34,937 bases of DNA from Acidobacteriota bacterium (GTDB lineage Bacteria; Acidobacteriota; Terriglobia; Acidiferrales; UBA7541). This document shows, piece after piece, positions 30,358 through 34,937 of the stretch. Where the stretch lies: contig PMES01000021.1 of NCBI GenBank assembly GCA_003154775.1, positions 1 to 34,937 on the forward strand. Direction: 5' to 3'. The position numbers and the translations under genes are program-made. How positions within the stretch are numbered: position 1 is the first letter of the stretch; every line of letters begins with the position of its first letter. Below the pieces are notes generated by a model. It saw only the letters and a list, made by a program, of their open reading frames with translations, did not search any database and was not told where the DNA came from.

Positions 30358-33300
30358 CGCAGCAGCCCCTTGCTGTCGAGATACGCTTCGCATCGTGTCA
30401 GGTAGCCGGCGTCGTTGCCGTGGCCGTCAAACTGAAGCACCAGGAACGGCACCTTCGCCACATCCCGCAGGTAGTGTTTGATAAAGGAGTCCGGCCCGCA
30501 CTTGAAGTTTGTGATGTAAATGATATGCATGTTCGGGTGCTCGCCGGCGAAGCGCCCCGCCTCCAGGATGCGCCGCCCGGAATGCCAGAACATGTTGGGG
30601 TGGAGATCGTCAGCGGCGCGCTCATCCAGCGGCAGAAAATCGAGCGGCAGGACATTCACGCCGTAGAGATCCCGCAATTTCCTTGGAATATCGCAATTTC
30701 CGTTGCGGTCATAAATGTTGTAGGCGCGCCCCATCAGCAGGACCGCGGGCTCGCCCGTGGCGCGCAGCGTGGCGCGCGCTTTGTGGCCCTCCTCGATCAG
30801 CCGCTTGTTGAAGCGCTCCTGCGCGAAGTAGGCCGCTTCCGCTGCCTGGTTGCTCTGCCGCCGGCTGACGCCCAGACGCTCGAAGCATTGCGCGAGCTGG
30901 CGTTTCACGTGTTCGCGGCCGGCTCGAAAATAGAGTGTGGGTGCAAGAAACCGGTCGGCGAAGGCCTCGAACTCCGGCGCGGAACGCACCACGTAGGGCA
31001 GCGTCTGGTTCCAGGGGCAGAGGTGCGAAGCGACCGAGGATTCCGGCGCTTCCATGTCCATCACATTCGGCAGCAGTACAAAATCCACCGCCGGGCGCTC
31101 CTCCGTGCCGTGCAGCAAGGAATGCACGTGCCCGTGCGCGATCTGCACCGGGAAACAAGGTTCCGCAATGCTGAGCTCCGCGCCGCGCGCGGCAAGGCGC
31201 GAATCCGTCACGCCGGAAAGCACCACCTCGAGGCCAATCCCCTTGAGGTAGGTTTGCCAGAAGGGAAAGCGGTCGTGGAAATACATCGCTTGCGGGACGC
31301 CCACGCGGAGTCTGCCGTTGGTCTTGCCAGCCGCCGGCTCGCGATAGCCCTCGCGCAGCAACCGGTCGTACAGCGCCATCAGGTCGTCAATCACCGGCCG
31401 CCGCTCGGTGCGCGCGCGTTTGCGGAATTTGTCGGAGCACTTATCGCCCCAGTAGGTTTTCCGCCCCTCGACGGTAATCTCTTTCATGTCGCAATAGTTG
31501 GAGCAGGCTTTGCACACAAACTCGTGCGTCTCAAAGCTGGCGCGGTTCAAATCAAACCCACGAAACGTCGAAATCGACTCGGGGCGCTTCGTCAACGTCA
31601 CGGTGCCCACGGAAGCGCTTCCCGATCCTGCCGCAGCCGCGAAAGCTCCCACGTGCAGGCGCTTTTGCACGCGTTCTTTCGCGCGAATCACTTGCTGCGC
31701 GATCAGGGCCATGCCGATGGCCCCGATAATCCCGTTGTGCGGCGGCACGATGATGCGTTTCCCTAGAAGCTGCGAAAACGCCGCCGCCACCGCATCGTTG
31801 TATGCCGTGCCTCCCTGAAAATAAATCACCTTGCCGATCTTGCGGTCACGGACAACGCGGTTCAGATAGTTCATGGCCACCGAATAAGCCAGGCCCGCCG
31901 CGAGATCGCCCAACAGGCTGCCGCGCGACATCCAACCGGTGACGTCGCGCTCCATGAACACGGTGCAGCGCTCGCCCAGCCGCGCCGGGGCTGTCGAAGC
32001 CATGGCCTTCTCCGCGAATTCATCCTTGATCTGGATGTCCATGCGCTCGGCCTGTTCTTCAAGGAAGGAGCCCGTGCCCGCCGCACAGGCCTCGTTCATC
32101 GCGAAGTCCACAACCACGCCATGGTCGATGGAAATGAACTTGGAATCCTGGCCGCCTATCTCGAAGATCGTGTCGACCTCGCCCGGCTCCTCACCTTCTT
32201 CCAGCGCGGAGCCCGCGCGGTTCTTTACGAGTTTCTCGTGCACATAGATCGCACCGGTTTTGTGCGCGGTGATTTCGTCGTTGACCGTGTCCGCGCCAAC
32301 CAGCTCGCCGATGAGCTCGCGCCCCGAACCCGTGGTGCCCACGCCGCGTACCTCAATCCGGCCCCGGAATAGGCGATCGATTTCCTGCAAGCCTTCCTGA
32401 ACCACTTCAATCGGGCGGCCAGACGTTCGCAGGTAGATGCCGTGCAGCAGGCGCCCTTCTTCATCGAGCAGCGCCAGATTGGTGCTGACCGAGCCCACAT
32501 CGATTCCCAGGAACGCGGAAATCTGTTCGCCGTCTTTCGGAAGGGCTTCCGTGCGTGAGGCTTCGGGATGATCGCGCAGCAAGAGCACGTTCGCAAGGGA
32601 CAACGGCGGCAGGTCGCGTTCCTTCTCCCCAGCAAGCTGCAAATGCGGCCGGAAGTGGCCATTGCTTTTCCCGCGCGCAGGATCGCCTTTTTGGCTGCGC
32701 TCCAGCAGCGCGCAGCCCAGTGCGCCTATCCAGGCGTATTCTTCCGGCACAAACAGGCCTTCCGGCCCCAGACGAAACGCTTCTGCAAGCGCCTGCACCA
32801 CGCCGCGATTTTGCGACACCGCTCCAATCAGCGCGACCCGCGGCTTTACCGCCTTTCCGCGGACGATGTTGCTCTTGAAATTGCGCGACACCGCTTCGCA
32901 CAGCCCCTTCAGCACCTCCTCCGTGGAGTAGCCTTTCTGCTGCGCGTGAATCATGTCGGACTTCGCGAAAACGGAGCAGCGCCCCGCGATCCGCGCGGCA
33001 CATTTTGCCTGCGCGACCACATCTCCTATCTCTTCCACGCGATATTTCAGGCGCGAAGCCTGCTGGTCCAGAAACGAGCCGGTTCCCGCCGCGCATTCGC
33101 CGCTGGTCGAATAGTCCGTAATACCTGTCGCGTACGTGTGCGTGTTGGATCCGGTAGCGTGCTGCGGGTTGCCGTCCTCGGCCAGCCGCAGGTATTTTGA
33201 GCTTTCGCCGCCAATCTCGAACACCGTCCGCACGTCCGGATAGAGTTGCCCAACCGCGCAGGCTATGGCCTTGAATTCGTTTTCGATGTTGGCGTTTAAG

Positions 33301-33599
33301 GCTTCCGCCACAAGCCGCCCGCCGGAACCTGTCACACGCATGCCGCGAATTTCCTCGTGCGACAGCAAAGCTTGAAATTCGGAGAGAAGATCCTTGACGG
33401 TTTGGATGGGATTTCCGTATGTGCGGCGGTACCCCGAGAGCAGTACAGGCGCACCACAGCGTTGCTCCGCCCCGTGGCTGGCCCTGAGAAAATGCCCGTT
33501 TCCTTGAGCAGGCGTACCGCCGACAGGGTCGCCCACTACCCAGACCGCTGCGAGCTTGGCGCTGAGACTTCCGACATCCAAGCCAACGAAGAGAGCCAT
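30339..33599 (-). CDS. Large acyl-CoA dehydratase activase-related protein (two BadF/BcrA-type ATPase domains plus DUF2229-like part)
   Basis: The 1,086-aa protein carries two ASKHA-fold ATPase domains in tandem. The first begins FVGLDVGSLSAK, with IGGESSKYL and the cluster cysteine in SGECAAGTGSF (about 169). The second begins FLGIDVGSVSTN (about 364), with IGGQDSKFI and NEACAAGTGSF (Cys about 505). A third part (about 670-1086) has CKACSNYCDMKEI and PCFPVQIAHGHVH, as in DUF2229-like dehydratase segments. In the family, ATP hydrolysis drives an electron into a dehydratase cluster. The ATG at 33599 follows GGGGGG at seven bases. The downstream gene supplies what is fused into one chain elsewhere. 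Confidence 0.87.
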   Translation of the reverse strand: MALFVGLDVGSLSAKLAAVWVVGDPVGGTPAQGNGHFLRASHGAEQRCGAPVLLSGYRRTYGNPIQTVKDLLSEFQALLSHEEIRGMRVTGSGGRLVAEALNANIENEFKAIACAVGQLYPDVRTVFEIGGESSKYLRLAEDGNPQHATGSNTHTYATGITDYSTSGECAAGTGSFLDQQASRLKYRVEEIGDVVAQAKCAARIAGRCSVFAKSDMIHAQQKGYSTEEVLKGLCEAVSRNFKSNIVRGKAVKPRVALIGAVSQNRGVVQALAEAFRLGPEGLFVPEEYAWIGALGCALLERSQKGDPARGKSNGHFRPHLQLAGEKERDLPPLSLANVLLLRDHPEASRTEALPKDGEQISAFLGIDVGSVSTNLALLDEEGRLLHGIYLRTSGRPIEVVQEGLQEIDRLFRGRIEVRGVGTTGSGRELIGELVGADTVNDEITAHKTGAIYVHEKLVKNRAGSALEEGEEPGEVDTIFEIGGQDSKFISIDHGVVVDFAMNEACAAGTGSFLEEQAERMDIQIKDEFAEKAMASTAPARLGERCTVFMERDVTGWMSRGSLLGDLAAGLAYSVAMNYLNRVVRDRKIGKVIYFQGGTAYNDAVAAAFSQLLGKRIIVPPHNGIIGAIGMALIAQQVIRAKERVQKRLHVGAFAAAAGSGSASVGTVTLTKRPESISTFRGFDLNRASFETHEFVCKACSNYCDMKEITVEGRKTYWGDKCSDKFRKRARTERRPVIDDLMALYDRLLREGYREPAAGKTNGRLRVGVPQAMYFHDRFPFWQTYLKGIGLEVVLSGVTDSRLAARGAELSIAEPCFPVQIAHGHVHSLLHGTEERPAVDFVLLPNVMDMEAPESSVASHLCPWNQTLPYVVRSAPEFEAFADRFLAPTLYFRAGREHVKRQLAQCFERLGVSRRQSNQAAEAAYFAQERFNKRLIEEGHKARATLRATGEPAVLLMGRAYNIYDRNGNCDIPRKLRDLYGVNVLPLDFLPLDERAADDLHPNMFWHSGRRILEAGRFAGEHPNMHIIYITNFKCGPDSFIKHYLRDVAKVPFLVLQFDGHGNDAGYLTRCEAYLDSKGLLRCTNTQ

Positions 33600-33971
33600 T
33601 CGCGATCCCCCCAATGGTGCCGACGGCGTGGAACCGGAATGCCGTCACGGGAAAGTGAGTCGGCGGAGGATACTGGACCGAGGAGGTCTAGTACTGCCGA
33701 CACTACACGGGTAGATAGAAGAACAATAGCACGTCACGGCCCAGCGGTGCACAGGCGACCGAGCCTCTCCCTATCGTCACTCCGAGGGGAGACCGTTGTA
33801 ACTGAATGAATTGCCAATGGTTGAAGAACAGGAAAAGACTTGCCGCAACCCCTTGTGTGGGAATTTCCCACTATTCGCATGGCGATTGAGTGAATTTCCA
33901 GACTCTGCTGAATTTGACGCATCTGGTTCCGAGACCAGCTTAGTGGGAGATCTCCGGGTAGGCGAAAGACA
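33600..33971. other. Non-coding gap upstream of the activase-related gene
   Basis: These 372 bases between the large gene and the STAS gene hold no supportable gene. The region must carry the promoter of the activase pair, but no convincing -35/-10 pair is visible. Confidence 0.4.
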
Positions 33972-34319
33972 TTACTGAAAGCTACGGACCGCCGTCGGTT
34001 CATCCGTGTAGACATCGAACACGGTAAACAACTTGGTGATCTGCAAGAGGTCGTGCACCTTCTTTGTCAGGTGCAGCAACTTCAATTCACCCCCGCGGCT
34101 GCGCACCGCGGTAAACCCGCTAACGAGTTCGCCGATGCCTGAACTGTCGATATAGTTGACGTCGCCCAGATTCAGCAGTATTTTGTTGTTCCCGCCGTCG
34201 AGCAGATCACGAATGGTCTTGCGGAGCAGCGCGCTGCCCTCGCCAAGCGCGATGCGCCCGCTAAGGTCCACGAGGGCGATGACCCCAACTTCACGCGTGG
34301 TGGCATACAAAGCTGGCAT
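33972..34319 (-). CDS. STAS-domain anti-sigma factor antagonist (RsbV/SpoIIAA-like)
   Basis: The 115-aa single-domain protein has the STAS pattern: a strand VIALVDLSGRIALGEG, a helix LRKTIRDLLDGG, a strand NKILLNLGDV and the phosphorylation loop YIDSSGIGELV with Ser59-Ser60. Unphosphorylated antagonists of this family bind the partner kinase and free a sigma factor; phosphorylation at the loop Ser reverses this. It lies eight bases downstream of the RsbW-like kinase gene, so the two form an operon and probably a partner-switching pair. Confidence 0.92.
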   Translation of the reverse strand: MPALYATTREVGVIALVDLSGRIALGEGSALLRKTIRDLLDGGNNKILLNLGDVNYIDSSGIGELVSGFTAVRSRGGELKLLHLTKKVHDLLQITKLFTVFDVYTDEPTAVRSFQ

Positions 34320-34327
34320 AAACGTTC

Positions 34328-34822
34328 CTACGCTTCCTGATGTGGTGTGGCATCCGAATTTGACGGCCTGAGATTGCCGTTGCCGGATGCGCTCTTCGGC
34401 AGCGGCAACTTCTTTGACATGATAATCTCGGCGCCGCCCGTGCGTCCCCGTACGACGTCGAACTCATCCATGAAGGAGCGCATCAAAAATATCCCGCGCC
34501 CCGACGTGCTCAACAGATTTTCCTCCGCCAGCGGGTCCGGCACATCGGCCAGCCGGAAACCCTTTCCTTCATCCAGCACATGAATGACCATCTTCTCGCC
34601 GGTGAGGTCGATTCCCAAATGTATCTTCTTGTCGGGCTTTTCCTGGTTCCCATAATGAAAGGCGTTGATGACGCCTTCCCGCACGGACATCCCGATCCGG
34701 TAACACTCATCCTCGGCGAAGCCCGCCGCCTCCGCCACCCGCAGACACATTTCCTCAGCGAGATTTACGCTCTCGACGTGGGTGTCCAAGGTGACTTCCA
34801 GGTGTTTGGTGTCTGGCGCCAT
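34328..34822 (-). CDS. RsbW/SpoIIAB-like anti-sigma factor serine kinase
   Basis: The 164-aa protein has the GHKL ATPase fold of anti-sigma kinases. The N box is REGVINAFHYGN, the G1 box is DEGKGF and the G2 box is SGRGIFLMRSFMDE. I prefer the ATG at 34822 to an upstream TTG at 34855; both have weak binding sites. A 25-residue Ser/Asn/Pro-rich C-terminal tail extends past the usual end. It likely phosphorylates the STAS protein encoded just downstream. The controlled sigma factor and the phosphatase are not in this window. Confidence 0.88.
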   Translation of the reverse strand: MAPDTKHLEVTLDTHVESVNLAEEMCLRVAEAAGFAEDECYRIGMSVREGVINAFHYGNQEKPDKKIHLGIDLTGEKMVIHVLDEGKGFRLADVPDPLAEENLLSTSGRGIFLMRSFMDEFDVVRGRTGGAEIIMSKKLPLPKSASGNGNLRPSNSDATPHQEA

Positions 34823-34937
34823 TCCCGGTCGGTTCTGCGGCCGCTTTCTGCGCAAAAGAAAAGCGTACTTACTCGTAACACACCGCCTAAACCCAAGTCA
34901 ATGGAGCCTTCCGCCCGGCACTGTCCAGCATTTCTGT

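Noticed and set aside
30258-31766. 502-codon open frame on the plus strand
   Set aside because: Antisense to the activase-related pair, which has clear domains.
32461-33648. 395-codon open frame on the minus strand
   Set aside because: Shifted frame of the activase-related gene; Arg/Gly-rich product with no family.
33734-34015. 93-codon open frame on the minus strand
   Set aside because: It overlaps the end of the STAS gene in another frame and has no binding site or recognisable composition.

Overview
The window looks like a chromosomal segment of an Acidobacteriota bacterium (Terriglobia/Koribacter-like). This is an inference from the dprA-topA-xerC run, the family set (DUF885 peptidase-like protein, SSS symporter, small RRM proteins, CoA-dehydratase activase-like proteins), the roughly 60% GC backbone and the many small GC-rich hairpin repeats. 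No rRNA or other taxonomic marker is present, so the phylum call is moderate in confidence.

Layout. From 1 to 7,600 all genes are on the minus strand and belong to DNA processing and housekeeping: dprA, topA, xerC, a secreted DUF885 protein and a GTG-started small membrane protein cut by the left edge. tRNA-Ala(UGC) follows at 7,753-7,828 on the plus strand. A plus-strand pair at 8,591-10,638 encodes a sodium/solute symporter and a 78-aa membrane protein. From 10,703 to 15,910 the minus strand holds a 53-aa charged protein, an RRM protein, the primary sigma factor rpoD (TTG start), a DEAD-box helicase and an HTH regulator. Divergent from the regulator is a plus-strand run of small proteins (16,089-18,346): an ABM-like protein, a GlsB/YeaQ-type membrane protein, a second RRM protein and three hypotheticals. 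Next come a decayed tyrosine integrase (18,344-19,099, minus) and rnr (RNase R, 19,489-21,990, plus).

The accessory highlight is 22,384-26,314. This block of visibly lower GC is bounded by imperfect inverted repeats of about 61 bp that I found by reading the two edges against each other. It carries a PLD-family (BfiI/NgoFVII-like) nuclease, a convergent N6-adenine DNA methyltransferase overlapping it tail to tail by 52 bp, and a small ribbon-helix-helix-like protein divergent from the methyltransferase. I read it as a compact restriction-modification cassette that may have moved as a unit, although no transposase is visible inside it.

To the right are a cluster of REP-like hairpins, an exported Mn-type superoxide dismutase with a good promoter, queG, a two-gene split version of a large 2-hydroxyacyl-CoA dehydratase activase-like protein (the 1,086-aa gene overlaps the 439-aa gene), and an RsbV/RsbW-type anti-sigma antagonist and kinase pair at the right edge. 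All of these are on the minus strand.

The housekeeping genes are ordinary. The parts worth testing are the inverted-repeat-bounded cassette, the integrase remnant whose broken end coincides with a neighbour's stop codon, an orphan intrinsic terminator upstream of that remnant, and the cluster of small proteins with structured intergenic RNA.
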